Shown: positions 52,456 through 63,683, numbered from the stretch's first letter. The stretch: 64,000 nucleotides of DNA from Novosphingobium pentaromativorans US6-1 (GCF_000767465.1 NZ_CP009291.1:2522501-2586500); one strand, 5' to 3'. Notes: generated from the letters alone by a model not told the origin. A program made the numbers and translations.

Positions 52456-53163
52456 ATGAACAAACTCTATCCCAGTGCTGAAGCTGCCCTCGACGGGCTG
52501 CTCAGGGACGGCCTGCTGATCGCCGCCGGCGGTTTCGGCCTTTGCGGCATTCCCGAGCGCCTGCTCGACGCGGTGCGCGACAGCGGGGTGAAGGACCTGA
52601 CCTTCGCCTCGAACAATGCCGGCATCGACAATGAGGGCATCGGCAAGCTCCTGCGTACGCGGCAGGTGAAGAAGATGATCTCCTCCTACGTGGGCGAGAA
52701 CAAGGAGTTCGAGCGCCAGTTCCTTTCGGGCGAGCTGGAGGTCGAATTCAGCCCCCAGGGTACCCTGGCCGAGCGCATGCGCGCGGGCGGCGCGGGCATC
52801 CCGGGCTTCTATACCAAGACCGGCGTCGGCACCCAGGTGGCCGAGGGCAAGCCGACCATGGACTTCGACGGACAGGAATACGTCCTCGAGCGCGGCATCT
52901 TCGCCGACCTTTCGCTGGTCAAGGCGTGGAAGGCCGACGAGAGCGGAAATGTCGTGTTCCGCAAGACGGCCCGCAACTTCAACGTGCCCGCCGCAACCTG
53001 CGGCAAGGTCTGCATCGTCGAAGTGGAAGAGATCGTGCCGACCGGCTCGCTCGATCCGGATCACATCCACCTGCCCGGAGTTTACGTCCAGCGCCTCGTG
53101 CTTGGCGCGCCCTACGACAAGAAGATCGAATTCACGACGACCCGCGAAAGGGAGACCGCCTGA
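52456..53163 (+). CDS. scoA: 3-oxoacid CoA-transferase subunit A
   Basis: This 235-residue alpha subunit of succinyl-CoA:3-ketoacid CoA-transferase has the family I CoA-transferase features [35 protein letters not shown] and [20 protein letters not shown]. With subunit B it moves CoA between succinate and acetoacetate or a 3-oxoadipate-like acid, joining ketone or aromatic breakdown to the TCA cycle. The start follows GAGAGGAGATCCG. The stop overlaps the subunit B start by one base. Confidence 0.93.
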   Translation: MNKLYPSAEAALDGLLRDGLLIAAGGFGLCGIPERLLDAVRDSGVKDLTFASNNAGIDNEGIGKLLRTRQVKKMISSYVGENKEFERQFLSGELEVEFSPQGTLAERMRAGGAGIPGFYTKTGVGTQVAEGKPTMDFDGQEYVLERGIFADLSLVKAWKADESGNVVFRKTARNFNVPAATCGKVCIVEVEEIVPTGSLDPDHIHLPGVYVQRLVLGAPYDKKIEFTTTRERETA

Positions 53164-53816
53164 TGTCCGAGGAAACCAAGAAGGGCTGGGATCGCAACCA
53201 GATGGCCGCCCGCGCGGCGCAGGAACTGGAAGACGGTTTCTACGTCAACCTGGGCATCGGCATTCCGACGCTGGTCGCCAACCACGTGCCCAAGGGCGTC
53301 ACTGTCACCCTGCAGTCGGAAAACGGCATGCTCGGCATCGGGCCGTTCCCCTATCCGGACGAGGTCGACCCCGACCTGATCAACGCCGGCAAGCAGACGG
53401 TCAGCGAACTGCCGCAGACCGCCTTCTTCGACAGCGCCACCAGCTTTGCGATGATCCGCGGCGGGCATATCGACCTGGCCGTTCTGGGCGCAATGGAAGT
53501 GGCCGAGAACGGCGATATCGCCAACTGGATGATCCCGGGCAAGATGATCAAGGGCATGGGCGGCGCGATGGACCTTGTCGCCGGCGTGAAGAAGATCATC
53601 GTCGTCATGGAGCACACCTCCAAGAACGGCGATCCCAAGTTCATTCCCGCCTGCACCCTGCCGCTGACCGGCAAGAACGTGGTGGACATGATCGTCACCG
53701 ACCTGTGCGTGTTCCAGCGTCCGGACCACAACTCCCCGTTCAAGCTGGTCGAACTCGCCCCTGGTGTCACGGCTGAGGAAGTGGCGGCCAAGACCTCGGG
53801 CAAGTACGAGGTCTGA
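53163..53816 (+). CDS. scoB: 3-oxoacid CoA-transferase subunit B
   Basis: This 217-residue beta subunit carries the catalytic glutamate in [12 protein letters not shown] near residue 55, the [13 protein letters not shown] segment and the [18 protein letters not shown] block. Start and coupling (TGATG) are clear. The pair most resembles succinyl-CoA:acetoacetate transferase, but 3-oxoadipate is a possible substrate in an aromatic degrader. Confidence 0.95.
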   Translation: MSEETKKGWDRNQMAARAAQELEDGFYVNLGIGIPTLVANHVPKGVTVTLQSENGMLGIGPFPYPDEVDPDLINAGKQTVSELPQTAFFDSATSFAMIRGGHIDLAVLGAMEVAENGDIANWMIPGKMIKGMGGAMDLVAGVKKIIVVMEHTSKNGDPKFIPACTLPLTGKNVVDMIVTDLCVFQRPDHNSPFKLVELAPGVTAEEVAAKTSGKYEV

Positions 53817-53835
53817 CAAGAGTTTAAGCGCATTT

Positions 53836-53869
53836 GCCCCGGCATGACTTGCAGCGGTCATGCCGGGGC
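53836..53869. terminator. Stem-loop after scoB
   Basis: GCCCCGGCATGAC (53836-53848) pairs perfectly with GTCATGCCGGGGC (53857-53869). No U-run follows, so it is an inefficient terminator, an mRNA-stabilising hairpin or a repeat. A related stem lies at 54472-54501. Confidence 0.6.
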
Positions 53870-53914
53870 CGCATATCTCCCATCGCAAACCAAGCCACAC
53901 GGGAGAATTCGGAG

Positions 53915-54460
53915 ATGACCGATCTTGCTGCCATTCCGCTGACGCGCATCGACGGTGCCGGCGACAGCCTTGCCAACCACGAAGGCAAGGTCCTGCTCGT
54001 GGTCAATGTCGCTTCCAAGTGCGGCCTGACCCCGCAGTACGAGGGGCTGGAAAAGCTCTACAACGCATACAAGGACAAGGGTTTCGAAGTCCTCGGCTTC
54101 CCGGCCAACGATTTCGGTGCGCAGGAGCCGGGCAGCCATGAGGAGATCATGGAATTCTGCTCGCTCAACTACGGCGTCTCCTTCCCGCTTTTCGCCAAGG
54201 CCGACGTCACCGGCGAGGGCAAGCAGCCGCTTTATGCCGCGCTGATCGAGGCGCAGCCTGAAAAGGTTGGTCCCGCCGAGGAATTCCGCGAAAAGCTTAA
54301 GGGTTTCGGCATGACGCCGACGCAGGATCCGGAAGTGCTGTGGAACTTCGAAAAGTTCCTGATCGCCCGCGACGGGAGCGTCGCCGGCCGCTTTGCTCCG
54401 GGCGTTGAGCCTGGCGCGCCCGAGCTTGTCGGCGCCATCGAATCCGAACTCGCGAAGTAG
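53915..54460 (+). CDS. Glutathione peroxidase family protein (Cys type)
   Basis: This 181-residue thiol peroxidase reduces hydroperoxides. The catalytic Cys lies in NVASKCGLTPQYEGL near residue 37. The second motif reads FPANDFGAQEPG where the family has FPCNQFG, so the tetrad Gln is Asp and the nearby Cys is Ala. The Trp-Asn motif (WNFEKFLI) is present. I chose the ATG at 53915 after GGGAG/GGAG. The altered tetrad may change activity or electron donor. Confidence 0.92.
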   Translation: MTDLAAIPLTRIDGAGDSLANHEGKVLLVVNVASKCGLTPQYEGLEKLYNAYKDKGFEVLGFPANDFGAQEPGSHEEIMEFCSLNYGVSFPLFAKADVTGEGKQPLYAALIEAQPEKVGPAEEFREKLKGFGMTPTQDPEVLWNFEKFLIARDGSVAGRFAPGVEPGAPELVGAIESELAK

Positions 54461-54471
54461 CTTGCCAAGTG

Positions 54472-54501
54472 CTCATGCCCCGGCCTAGCGGTCGGGGCAT
54501 G
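54472..54501. repeat. Inverted repeat covering the GST start codon
   Basis: TCATGCCCCG (54472-54481) pairs perfectly with CGGGGCATGA (54492-54501) around 10 bases. The ATG of the next gene lies inside the second arm. It may act as a terminator-like stem for the peroxidase gene or mask the start codon. Confidence 0.7.
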
Positions 54502-55182
54502 AGCTATGTCCTGATCACCGCCAACCGCAATTATTCCAGCTGGTCGCTGCGGCCTTGGGCGCTGATGAAAGCCCTCGGCATCGCTTTCGAGGACCGCGTC
54601 GAGCCGTTCACCAAGCCGGTGAACTTCGAGGAATTCCGCAGCTTCTCCCCCACAGGACAGGTGCCGGCGCTGATCGATGGTGAGCGCATCGTCTGGGATT
54701 CGCTGGGGATCGCGCTCTACCTTGCCGACTGTCACCCCGGCGTGTGGCCGCAGGACGAGGCTGCGCGCGCCTTCGCACAGAGCATCGTTGCCGAAATGCA
54801 CGGCGGCTTCGCGGCCCTGCGCAACGACTGCACGATGAACGTGGGCGTGCGCGTTCGCCTGCGCCCGATGTCGCAAGCGCTCAGCCGGGACGTGGCCCGC
54901 CTGCGCGAGATGTTCGAGGAAGGGCTGGCGCGTTTCGGCGGCCCGTGGCTCGCCGGACCCGAATTCACTGCGGCCGATGCTTTCTATGCGCCGGTAGCCT
55001 TCCGCATCCGTACCTATGGTCTGGATGTGGGCGGCGGGCAGGAATGGGTCGATCGTGTGCTCGACCATCCGGCCATGCGGCAATGGGAAGCCGAAGCGCT
55101 GACCGAGACCTGGCGCGAGGAAGCGCACGAAGCGGAACTCGCCGAATGCGGCGAGATCGTCGCGGACTACCGCAAGAGCTGA
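54499..55182 (+). CDS. Glutathione S-transferase family protein
   Basis: This 227-residue GST has a thioredoxin-fold N-domain (NRNYSSWSLRPWALMKALGI with the Ser-type active site, then FSPTGQVPALIDGE) and an all-helical C-domain (AGPEFTAADAFYAPVAFRI). It resembles the maleylacetoacetate isomerase/YfcF-like side of the superfamily, but the substrate is unknown. The ATG at 54499 lies within a perfect hairpin, and the ribosome site (GGGG) is in the same stem. Confidence 0.88.
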   Translation: MSYVLITANRNYSSWSLRPWALMKALGIAFEDRVEPFTKPVNFEEFRSFSPTGQVPALIDGERIVWDSLGIALYLADCHPGVWPQDEAARAFAQSIVAEMHGGFAALRNDCTMNVGVRVRLRPMSQALSRDVARLREMFEEGLARFGGPWLAGPEFTAADAFYAPVAFRIRTYGLDVGGGQEWVDRVLDHPAMRQWEAEALTETWREEAHEAELAECGEIVADYRKS

Positions 55183-55200
55183 ATCGGCCGCAGGGGCCGC

Positions 55201-56064
55201 TCAGGCCTCTCCGGTTTCGACCGGACGGGAGGGATGGCTGATCCACTCGCTCCACGATCCGGGATAGAGCCGCGCGCCGGGCAAGCCTGCGATTTCCAAG
55301 GCGAGCGCATTGTGGCAGGCGGTCACGCCCGATCCGCAGCTGAGCACGGCAGGTTTGCCCTCGAGCAGCGCCGAGAAGGTTGCGGCCAGTTCCTCGGCCG
55401 AGCGGAAGCGCCCGTCGCCGTCGAGGTTGTCGCGAAAGAAGCGGTTGCGTGCCCCCGGAATGTGCCCGGCGACCGGATCGAGCGGGTTGGGATTGCCCCG
55501 AAAGCGCGAAGGATCGCGGGCATCGAGCACTTGCGCCGCGCCGCCGTCGATGCCCGCAAGCACGTCCTGCGCGCTGACGATCCCGCCCACCAGCGGTTGG
55601 CCCGGAGTGAAATCGCCTTCGACGCCCGCCCCGGGCACTTCGCTGGTGAGGCGATGTCCGGCGACAACCCAGGCCGGCTTGCCACCGTCGAGCACCGCGA
55701 CCGCGCGGTGTCCCATCCAGCGCAGCAGCCACCAGGCCCGCGCCGCCCACGCTCCGCCGTTCGAATCGTAGGCGACGACCTGCTGGCCCTTGCGCAGGCC
55801 GAGGCTGCGCAGCCAGGCGGCAAAGGTATCTCGGTCGGGCAAGGGGTGGCGGCCGTTCGATCCGTCGGGTACGCTGGCTAGGTCGTTGTCCAGGTGGGCA
55901 TATCGGGCACCCGGCAGGTGCCCCTGCGCATAGACCGTGCGGCCCTTTTCCGGCGAGGCCAGGTCGAACTCGCAGTCGAGAAGAAGGACCGACGTGCCGC
56001 ATTCCAGCAGGGCCTGCAGCTCCGCGACCGAAATCAGTGTTTCGAAGGGCGTCTTGTCGTTCAT
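55201..56064 (-). CDS. Thiosulfate/3-mercaptopyruvate sulfurtransferase
   Basis: This 287-residue tandem rhodanese has the catalytic Cys in the loop SCGSGVTACHN near residue 236, the CGSGVTA form typical of 3-mercaptopyruvate sulfurtransferases (SseA). The first rhodanese domain shows LLDCEFDLASPEKGR and GHLPGARYAHLD. I chose the ATG at 56062-56064 (MNDKTPFETLIS); the longer frame upstream has no support. It is convergent with the GST gene. Confidence 0.9.
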   Translation of the reverse strand: MNDKTPFETLISVAELQALLECGTSVLLLDCEFDLASPEKGRTVYAQGHLPGARYAHLDNDLASVPDGSNGRHPLPDRDTFAAWLRSLGLRKGQQVVAYDSNGGAWAARAWWLLRWMGHRAVAVLDGGKPAWVVAGHRLTSEVPGAGVEGDFTPGQPLVGGIVSAQDVLAGIDGGAAQVLDARDPSRFRGNPNPLDPVAGHIPGARNRFFRDNLDGDGRFRSAEELAATFSALLEGKPAVLSCGSGVTACHNALALEIAGLPGARLYPGSWSEWISHPSRPVETGEA

Positions 56065-56231
56065 GGTGCCTCGCACGTCCGGTTCCCTGCCTGCACCGCA
56101 GTAGGGACCGGCAGGCGCAATGTCGACGCATGTCGGTAGATCGGGCCAATCAGCCCGGCAGGTGCTCGATCCGCTCGATGGCGCGGGTGCGGGTAGGCGA
56201 GGGGTCATGAACCCCTCGCCCCCGGACCGGA

Positions 56232-57449
56232 TCAGGCCAGCGCGGCCTTGAGGTCGTCCACCAGGTCGGTGCGTTCCCAGGGGAACAGGTCGCCGCTGGG
56301 CTGACGGCCGAAGTGGCCGTAGGCCGCCGTGCAGGCGTAGATCGGCTTGTTGAGGCCAAGCCCGACGCGGATCCCGCGCGGGGTGAGGCCGCCCAGGCGC
56401 TCCTTGGCGACCTTGGTGATCGCGGCTTCCAGCGCTTCCTCGCTGACCGTGCCGGTATCATGCAGGTTCACGTAGAGCGAAAGCGGCTCGGAAATGCCGA
56501 TCGCGTAGGACACCTGGATCGTGCAGCGCTTGGCAAGGCCCGCCGCGACGACGTTCTTGGCAAGGTAGCGGGTGACGTAGGCTGCAGAACGGTCGACCTT
56601 GGTCGGGTCCTTGCCCGAGAATGCACCGCCGCCGTGCGGGGCTGCGCCGCCGTAAGTGTCGACGATGATCTTGCGGCCGGTGAGGCCGGCATCGCCGTCG
56701 GGGCCGCCGATCTCGAACTTGCCGGTCGGGTTGATGTGGAACACCGTCTCGCCGGTCACGAAGCCTTCGGGCAGGATCTCGGTGACGACGCGCTTCACGT
56801 AGTCCTTGAGCTGCGCTTCCTTCTCGCCCTCGTGGTAGCCCGGCTTGTGCTGGGTCGAGACGACCACGGCAGTTGCGGCGACCGGCACGCCGTTATGGAA
56901 GCGCAGGGTGACCTGGCTCTTGGCGTCGGGTTCGAGGAAAGCCGCTTCGCCCGACTTGCGGTCGGTCGCGAGGCGCTGGAGGATCTTGTGGCTGTAGTCG
57001 AGCGTCGCCGGCATCAGGTCCGGCGTTTCGTCACAGGCGAAGCCGAACATGATGCCCTGGTCGCCCGCGCCTTCGTCCTTGTTGCCGGCCGAATCGACGC
57101 CCTGCGCGATGTCGGCGCTCTGCGGGTGCAGGTGGTTTTCGAAGGTCAGGTCCTTCCAGTGGAAGCCGTCCTGAGCGTAGCCGATGCGGTGCACGGTTTC
57201 GCGAACGACGCGCTGGATTTCCTCCTGCGCGCCTTCTTCCCAGTGACCGTTCCGGTCGATCATGCCCTTGCCGCGCACTTCTCCCGCCAGCACGACGCGC
57301 TGGGTGGTAGTGAGGGTCTCGCACGCGACGCGCGCTTCGGGGTCGCGCGAGAGGAAGAGATCGACGATGGCATCGGAAATCTGGTCCGAAACCTTGTCGG
57401 GATGGCCTTCCGAGACGCTCTCGGAGGTGAAGACGTAGTCACTGCGCAT
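56232..57449 (-). CDS. metK: S-adenosylmethionine synthase
   Basis: MetK makes SAM from ATP and methionine. Conserved motifs are [30 protein letters not shown] and [20 protein letters not shown] prefer the ATG at 57447-57449 ([11 protein letters not shown]); a GTG three codons upstream (57458) is the longer alternative. No ribosome site precedes either start. A palindromic SahR-like operator lies 13 bases upstream, so the transcript leader must be very short. lnt ends just before this. Confidence 0.97.
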   Translation of the reverse strand: MRSDYVFTSESVSEGHPDKVSDQISDAIVDLFLSRDPEARVACETLTTTQRVVLAGEVRGKGMIDRNGHWEEGAQEEIQRVVRETVHRIGYAQDGFHWKDLTFENHLHPQSADIAQGVDSAGNKDEGAGDQGIMFGFACDETPDLMPATLDYSHKILQRLATDRKSGEAAFLEPDAKSQVTLRFHNGVPVAATAVVVSTQHKPGYHEGEKEAQLKDYVKRVVTEILPEGFVTGETVFHINPTGKFEIGGPDGDAGLTGRKIIVDTYGGAAPHGGGAFSGKDPTKVDRSAAYVTRYLAKNVVAAGLAKRCTIQVSYAIGISEPLSLYVNLHDTGTVSEEALEAAITKVAKERLGGLTPRGIRVGLGLNKPIYACTAAYGHFGRQPSGDLFPWERTDLVDDLKAALA

Positions 57450-57461
57450 GTTGGGCACCGG

Positions 57462-57483
57462 GATATAAAGATTGCTTTATGTC
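57462..57483 (-). promoter_or_regulatory. SahR-like operator upstream of metK
   Basis: GATATAAAG-ATTG-CTTTATGTC is a near-perfect dyad between lnt and metK. It resembles the ATAAAG-type palindromes known for SahR, the ArsR-family S-adenosylhomocysteine-responsive repressor of methionine-cycle genes in proteobacteria. The regulator gene is not in the window. Confidence 0.6.
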
Positions 57484-57492
57484 TGTTGCCGT

Positions 57493-59193
57493 TTACCTCC
57501 CGCGGCGGCCGAGTGCAACCACGGAAAGCGCCAGAAGGGCAAGGAATGCGCTGAAGGCGAGCGGGAGGGCATTGCCGTAGCGGGCGAAAAGCGTGGGTTC
57601 ATGCGGCGGCGGGATGCGGCCGTCGAGGCGTCCGGCGCGGCGCCAGGGGACGAACTTGCGCACGATCCCGTCGGCATCGACGACGGCGCTGATGCCGGTG
57701 GTGGTCGAACGCAGGACCGGCAGCCCTTCCTCGATCGCCCGCAGACGGGCCTGTGCCAAGTGCTGCGGCGGGCCCCAGGTGCCGAACCATCCGTCGTTCG
57801 AGGGATTGAAGATGTAGTCCGGGCGATTGCGGGGATCGACGACCTGGCCGCTGAAGATGATTTCGTAGCAGATCTGGATGCCGGCCTCGCCATAGCTGCC
57901 GAGATCGTACGTGCGTGGCCCCGGGCCGGGCCAGAAGTCCAGCGATCCGGCCACCAGACGGCGGGCGCCCAGCGGTTCCAGCAGCCAGCGCATGGCGAGA
58001 TATTCGCCGTAGGGCACGAGGTGCGCCTTGGAATAGCTGGCAAGGATGTGCCCTTCGCCATCGAAGGCGGTGACGGTGTTGCGCGCGCCCACGCTCTCGC
58101 CGTCCCTCATCACCAGATCGACCGCGCCGGTCAGCAGCACGCTGTACGGGCCGATCATGCGGCCGATGCGCTGGCGGGCCAGCAGCGGATCCCCGGCATA
58201 AGTGTACATGCGGTAGAGGTAATCCGGGTACCCGTCGCGCAAGTAGTCGCCCAGCCCCGATTCCGGCCAGAACACCACGCGCTTCTCGCCCGGTCGGCGC
58301 TGCAGAGACAGCATGGCGAGCTTGATGAAATTCGCTTCGTATTCGCGCGGATCGTCGATGACTTCCTGCCGCAGGTCGGGCTGGACGAGTGTGTAGCGGA
58401 TCTCGCCTTCTTCGCGCTTGGCCCAGCGGTCGGGCCCGGTCATCACCAGTACGAGCGGTGCGGCGAGCGCGAGGAGGGCAAGCGCGCAGGCCCAGCGGCC
58501 ATGGCCGCTGCGAGCAGAGCCCAGACGGGCAAGGTAGCCGGGCAGGCAGGCCAGCAGGACCAGTACGCCGGACAGGCCGTAGGTCCCGATCCAGGGGGCC
58601 AGCAATGCCAGCCCGCGCGTGTCGAACTGGCCGAGCAGCGCGACCCCCAGCGGATTCCACGAGAACCCGGTGAAGACCCATGCGCGCAGCCACTCGGTCA
58701 CGATCCAGGCGGCCGGGAGCGCGAAAAGGACGATCAGGAAGGCTGCGGGGCCTGCCGCTGAGGTGACCTTTTCCAAGCCATTTCCCTTGACCTTGCGCCC
58801 AGCCTTGAGCGCCAGCCATGCGCACAGCGCGGCAAGGGCGGGATAGATCGCGAGGTAGAGCGAGAGCAGGAACACGGCGATGCCGCCCAGCCATGCGGGC
58901 ATTTCCGCCTGGTAGGTGAAGGCGGTCGCGATCCAGTTGTTGCCGAGGGTGAAGTGGCCAATGCCGAAGCACCAGCCAAGCAGGAAGGCGCTGCGTCCGC
59001 TGCCGGCCCGCACGACGAGCTCGGCGAGAATGGCGACCCCCGCAAGGGTCAGCGGCCAGAGCGAGAGAGGCTGGAAACCGCAGGCGGCCACTGCGCCCGC
59101 GAGGATCGCAAGCAGGCCCGCGGCAAGGCGCGGGAAGCGGTCGAGGATCGACAGGGGATTGCGGGAGGCCGGAGCGTGCCGAGGGAAATTCAT
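57493..59193 (-). CDS. lnt: Apolipoprotein N-acyltransferase
   Basis: This 566-residue inner-membrane enzyme adds the third acyl chain to lipoproteins. About six to eight N-terminal helices precede a nitrilase-like domain with the catalytic set: Glu in VVFWPESGLGDY, Lys in YSKAHLVPYGEY and Cys in IQICYEIIFSG. NPSNDGWFG is also present. The lipoproteins at 36966 and 42729 are potential substrates. Length is slightly long but normal for the group. Confidence 0.95.
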   Translation of the reverse strand: MNFPRHAPASRNPLSILDRFPRLAAGLLAILAGAVAACGFQPLSLWPLTLAGVAILAELVVRAGSGRSAFLLGWCFGIGHFTLGNNWIATAFTYQAEMPAWLGGIAVFLLSLYLAIYPALAALCAWLALKAGRKVKGNGLEKVTSAAGPAAFLIVLFALPAAWIVTEWLRAWVFTGFSWNPLGVALLGQFDTRGLALLAPWIGTYGLSGVLVLLACLPGYLARLGSARSGHGRWACALALLALAAPLVLVMTGPDRWAKREEGEIRYTLVQPDLRQEVIDDPREYEANFIKLAMLSLQRRPGEKRVVFWPESGLGDYLRDGYPDYLYRMYTYAGDPLLARQRIGRMIGPYSVLLTGAVDLVMRDGESVGARNTVTAFDGEGHILASYSKAHLVPYGEYLAMRWLLEPLGARRLVAGSLDFWPGPGPRTYDLGSYGEAGIQICYEIIFSGQVVDPRNRPDYIFNPSNDGWFGTWGPPQHLAQARLRAIEEGLPVLRSTTTGISAVVDADGIVRKFVPWRRAGRLDGRIPPPHEPTLFARYGNALPLAFSAFLALLALSVVALGRRGR

Positions 59194-59263
59194 CGGCGCC
59201 GGTATGTAAGCCAGCCCGGCCGCGACGCAAGCGAAGTTGCGCGCGGCCGGATTGGTTGTCGTA

Positions 59264-60064
59264 TCAGTCTACGGTTTCCAGCGCGCTGCCGCTGCTGCCG
59301 TCTTCGTTCGAAGCGCTGGTCTTGCGGGTCCGGCGGCGCTTGGGCTTTTCCTCGCCCTCCGCGCTCGCTTCGGGCTTGGCCTTGGCGCGGGTACGGCGCT
59401 TGGGCTTTTCTTCCGCCTTGGCCGCGATCGGCGGCGGCAGGGTTGCCGGATCGAAACCGTCGGAGGCATTCTGCGCGTCCTCGGCCTGGCCCTGCTGTGC
59501 TTCGGCGCCTTCGCTGGCTTCGGATTCTTCGTTGCCGTCGCCCGCGTCATTGCCGCGGCGCGACTTGCGCTGCTTCAGTCCGCCACGGGCGCCGCGATTG
59601 TCGCGCACGAAGGGATTCTGCGGCGGTTCGTAGATCGAGCCGTCGTTGCCTTCGGCCTCTTCCTTTGCTTCGACCGGCTCGGCAGGAGCCTCGTTGCCGC
59701 GCTGGTAGCGCTGGCCGCGATCCTGCTGGTGATAGCGCGGGGCTTCGCCCTCGTTCTCGTCCTCGGAACCGGCGTCGTCGCCGTAATCCTGCGAACGATC
59801 GTCGCGGCGCGGCTGGCGCGATTCTTCCTGTCGCTGCTTCTGGTCGGCAATGACACGGAAGTAGTGGTCAGCAAACTGGAGGTAGTATTCCTCCTGGACA
59901 CGGTCCCCATTGAGGTGCGCGTCATGGGCCAGCTTCCGATACTTCTCCAGCAGCTGCGGTGCATTGCCCCGCGCCCTGCTGTCGATCCGGTTCATCTGCT
60001 GTCCGCCCTGCTGACGGTTATTGCCGCGGCCACGCCTGCGGTTATTACCACGATTGTTATTCAA
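59264..60064 (-). CDS. DUF4167-domain protein
   Basis: This 266-residue protein has an Asn/Arg/Gly-rich basic N-terminus (NNRGNNRRRGRGNNRQQGG). The DUF4167 helical core follows (RARGNAPQLLEKYRKLAHDA, then EEYYLQFADHYFRV). The remainder is a disordered acidic and then basic tail with KPKRR motifs. DUF4167 is typical of alphaproteobacteria; the basic disordered parts suggest nucleic-acid binding, but no function is established. Its neighbours lnt and prmC are unrelated. Confidence 0.9.
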   Translation of the reverse strand: MNNNRGNNRRRGRGNNRQQGGQQMNRIDSRARGNAPQLLEKYRKLAHDAHLNGDRVQEEYYLQFADHYFRVIADQKQRQEESRQPRRDDRSQDYGDDAGSEDENEGEAPRYHQQDRGQRYQRGNEAPAEPVEAKEEAEGNDGSIYEPPQNPFVRDNRGARGGLKQRKSRRGNDAGDGNEESEASEGAEAQQGQAEDAQNASDGFDPATLPPPIAAKAEEKPKRRTRAKAKPEASAEGEEKPKRRRTRKTSASNEDGSSGSALETVD

Positions 60065-60305
60065 GGATTACGTTCCTCAAAACCCCTGGCTGCCGTCCAG
60101 AATGCCTGGCGGTTCAGCCGCACGTCGCAAGTTCACGGTTCGCTGTGATTGCCGTGATTTCCAAATCTGCTCAGTCGAGGCGCCGTAAGCTGCACCGATT
60201 GCAAATTGTGGAGGTGAACCGTGCATGGGAAGTTTCATCCATGTCCGGGTTCGTTATTAGGCTTAGGCACTCCAGCGCCGGATTCCAAGCGAAATCTTGA
60301 GTTAT

Positions 60306-61131
60306 TCACCAAAATCCCAGGACTCGTGGCCGATCAGCCAGGTCGCGATGGAGCCGTACCGAAAGCCCGGCGGCGCGGCCAATTGCGCTGACGGCATCGG
60401 CCTGGGCATGGCCGATCTCGACCAGCGCCATCCCGGAGGGTGCGAGCAGGTCACGCAGCTGGGGAATGAGCACGCGGTAGTCGTCGAGCCCTTCAGGCCC
60501 GGAAAACAGCGCGCCGGCCGGTTCGAATGCGCGGACGGAAAGGTCGAGCGGGGCATCGTCCTCGACATAGGGCGGATTGGCCAGGATCAGGTCGAAAGGC
60601 CCGCCCAGTGCCTCGGCCCAGCCCGGGACATGCCAGTCGGCCAGGGCCAGTGCGGCGCGTCCGGCAAGGCCCAGTGCCTCGGCATTGGCCCGGGCCACGG
60701 CAAGGGCCGAAGAGGAACAGTCGATGCCGACGCCGCGCGCGCCGGGAAGCTGCGAGAGCACGGCCAGCAGCAGTGCGCCCGATCCGGTGCCGCAATCGAG
60801 GATCCTGCGTGCCTGCGGCCGCTCGGCGATCGCGGTCTCGACGAGGACCTCGCTATCGCCGCGCGGGATCAGGACGTCGCTGGATACCGCGAAGGGCAGG
60901 CCGAAGAATTCCTGCTGCCCGGTGATGTAGGCGACCGGTTCCTGCGCCATGCGACGCGCAACCATCGCTTCGTAGCTTTCAGGCACCGGCGCACCCATGT
61001 GGCGCAGCAGCACTTCGGACCGGGTGGCGCCAAGGGCGTGGGCCATCAGCACTTCGGCGTCGAGCCGGGCCGTGTCGCTGCTCGCGCCCAGTTTCAGGGC
61101 AGCCTCGCGGATCGCCGCGGCGACGGTGTCT

Positions 61132-61139
<8 letters not shown>
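60306..61139 (-). CDS. prmC: Release factor N5-glutamine methyltransferase
   Basis: PrmC methylates the Gln of the GGQ motif of release factors. The SAM loop is [18 protein letters not shown] and the catalytic NPPY is in [12 protein letters not shown]. At 277 residues the length is normal. I chose the ATG at 61137-61139, which overlaps the prfA stop by 8 bases; the pair is translationally coupled, and the substrate gene is directly upstream. Confidence 0.95.
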
Positions 61140-62202
<1,063 letters not shown>

Positions 62203-62247
62203 CGTGCCGTACCTCCCATGCCGCGCGCCGGTCGGTCATCCCCCTGC

Positions 62248-63504
62248 TCACGGCCGGATCGACTGGATGACCTGCTCGACCGCGAGGTATTCCGCCGTCG
62301 GATCGGCCGCGCGCAAGTTGGCGACGGGCACGCCGTCACGCATCACGAACGAGACGAGGACTTTCGCGCCGAGCTTGACCGCCTTGTCGAAGCGCTTGCG
62401 GGGCGATCCGGTGGCGATCATCTCGGCGTCGATGCCCTGGTGGCGCAGCGCGGTGATGGCCTTCTGGGCATAGGGCAGGGCGGTATCGTCCTCGACCGCG
62501 AGGATCACCGTAAGGGGGGATTCCCCAAGCGCGCCGGCATCGGCGACCAGCATCGAGAGGCGCTCGATGCCCGCTGCCCAGCCGACTGCCGGGGTCGCCG
62601 GTCCGCCCAGCGCCTCGAGCAGGCCGTCGTAGCGACCGCCGCCGAGCACGGTGCCCTGGGCGCCGAGCCGGTCTGTCACAAATTCGAACGCAGTGTGGCG
62701 ATAGTAGTCGAGACCGCGCACAAGGGCCGGCGCGCGCACATAGTCCACCGAGGCCGCGTCGAGCCCTTGTGTCACCTGCCCGAAAAAGTCCTGCGCCTCG
62801 GTCGAGAGGAAATCGTCGATCTTCGGTGCATCGGCGGTGAAGGGCTTGTCGCGCGGATCCTTGGAATCGAGGATGCGCAGCGGGTTGCGTTCAAGACGGT
62901 CCTGCGAATCCTCGCTGAGCGAGTCCTTGTGGTCGCGGAAGTACTCGATCAGCGCGGCGCGCCAGGCTTCGCGGCTGGCGGCATCGCCCAGGGTGTTGAG
63001 CTGAAGCGTCACGCCTTCGGCAATGCCCAGTTCCTTGAGCAACTGGTCGGCCATCACGAGAAGCTCGACATCGACCATCGGCTCGGCTGCGCCGATCACT
63101 TCGGCGTCGATCTGGTGGAACTGGCGGTAGCGGCCCTTCTGCGGGCGCTCGTAGCGGAACAGCGGGCCGTGGGTCGCGACCTTGAGCGGGGCGAACTGCT
63201 TCCAGCCGTTGGTGAGGTAGGCGCGGGCGATCCCTGCGGTGAATTCGGGGCGCAGGGTCAGCGATTCGCCGCCGCGATCCTCGAAGGAGTACATTTCCTT
63301 GGAAACGACGTCGGTCGTCTCGCCCAGCGAACGCGAGAAAACGGCGGTCTTCTCGAAGACCGGCATTTCGACGCGGCGGAAGCGGTAGAGCTTGCGTACG
63401 CGTTCGAAGGTTTCGACGACATGCGCGAAAGCCTCGGCGTCGCTGCCGAAAATGTCCTGGGTTCCCCTGATCGCTTTGGGAATGGCCTGTGGTGTGCTGC
63501 TCAT
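62248..63504 (-). CDS. hisS: Histidyl-tRNA synthetase
   Basis: This 418-residue class II synthetase has motif 2 in [18 protein letters not shown], the His-specific [15 protein letters not shown] and [14 protein letters not shown], and a C-terminal anticodon domain with [15 protein letters not shown] sequence ([16 protein letters not shown]). I chose the ATG at 63502-63504 ([19 protein letters not shown]); the longer frame has no conserved content. It heads the hisS-prfA-prmC unit. Confidence 0.96.
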   Translation of the reverse strand: MSSTPQAIPKAIRGTQDIFGSDAEAFAHVVETFERVRKLYRFRRVEMPVFEKTAVFSRSLGETTDVVSKEMYSFEDRGGESLTLRPEFTAGIARAYLTNGWKQFAPLKVATHGPLFRYERPQKGRYRQFHQIDAEVIGAAEPMVDVELLVMADQLLKELGIAEGVTLQLNTLGDAASREAWRAALIEYFRDHKDSLSEDSQDRLERNPLRILDSKDPRDKPFTADAPKIDDFLSTEAQDFFGQVTQGLDAASVDYVRAPALVRGLDYYRHTAFEFVTDRLGAQGTVLGGGRYDGLLEALGGPATPAVGWAAGIERLSMLVADAGALGESPLTVILAVEDDTALPYAQKAITALRHQGIDAEMIATGSPRKRFDKAVKLGAKVLVSFVMRDGVPVANLRAADPTAEYLAVEQVIQSIRP

Positions 63505-63683
63505 GACGCGCGCGCTTAGCGGGAATGGCGCTGCGGGGGAAGACCGCTGCTGGACGCGATGGCGCCGGGATGACACCGATTGGCCCCGTCGTGGTAACCG
63601 ATCCGGTCCAAATCGGGAAGGTTGCAGGGTCCATGCACGCTTGCGGTTGCGCTCGCGCGGCCGGGTTGCCAATACCCGGGCCC

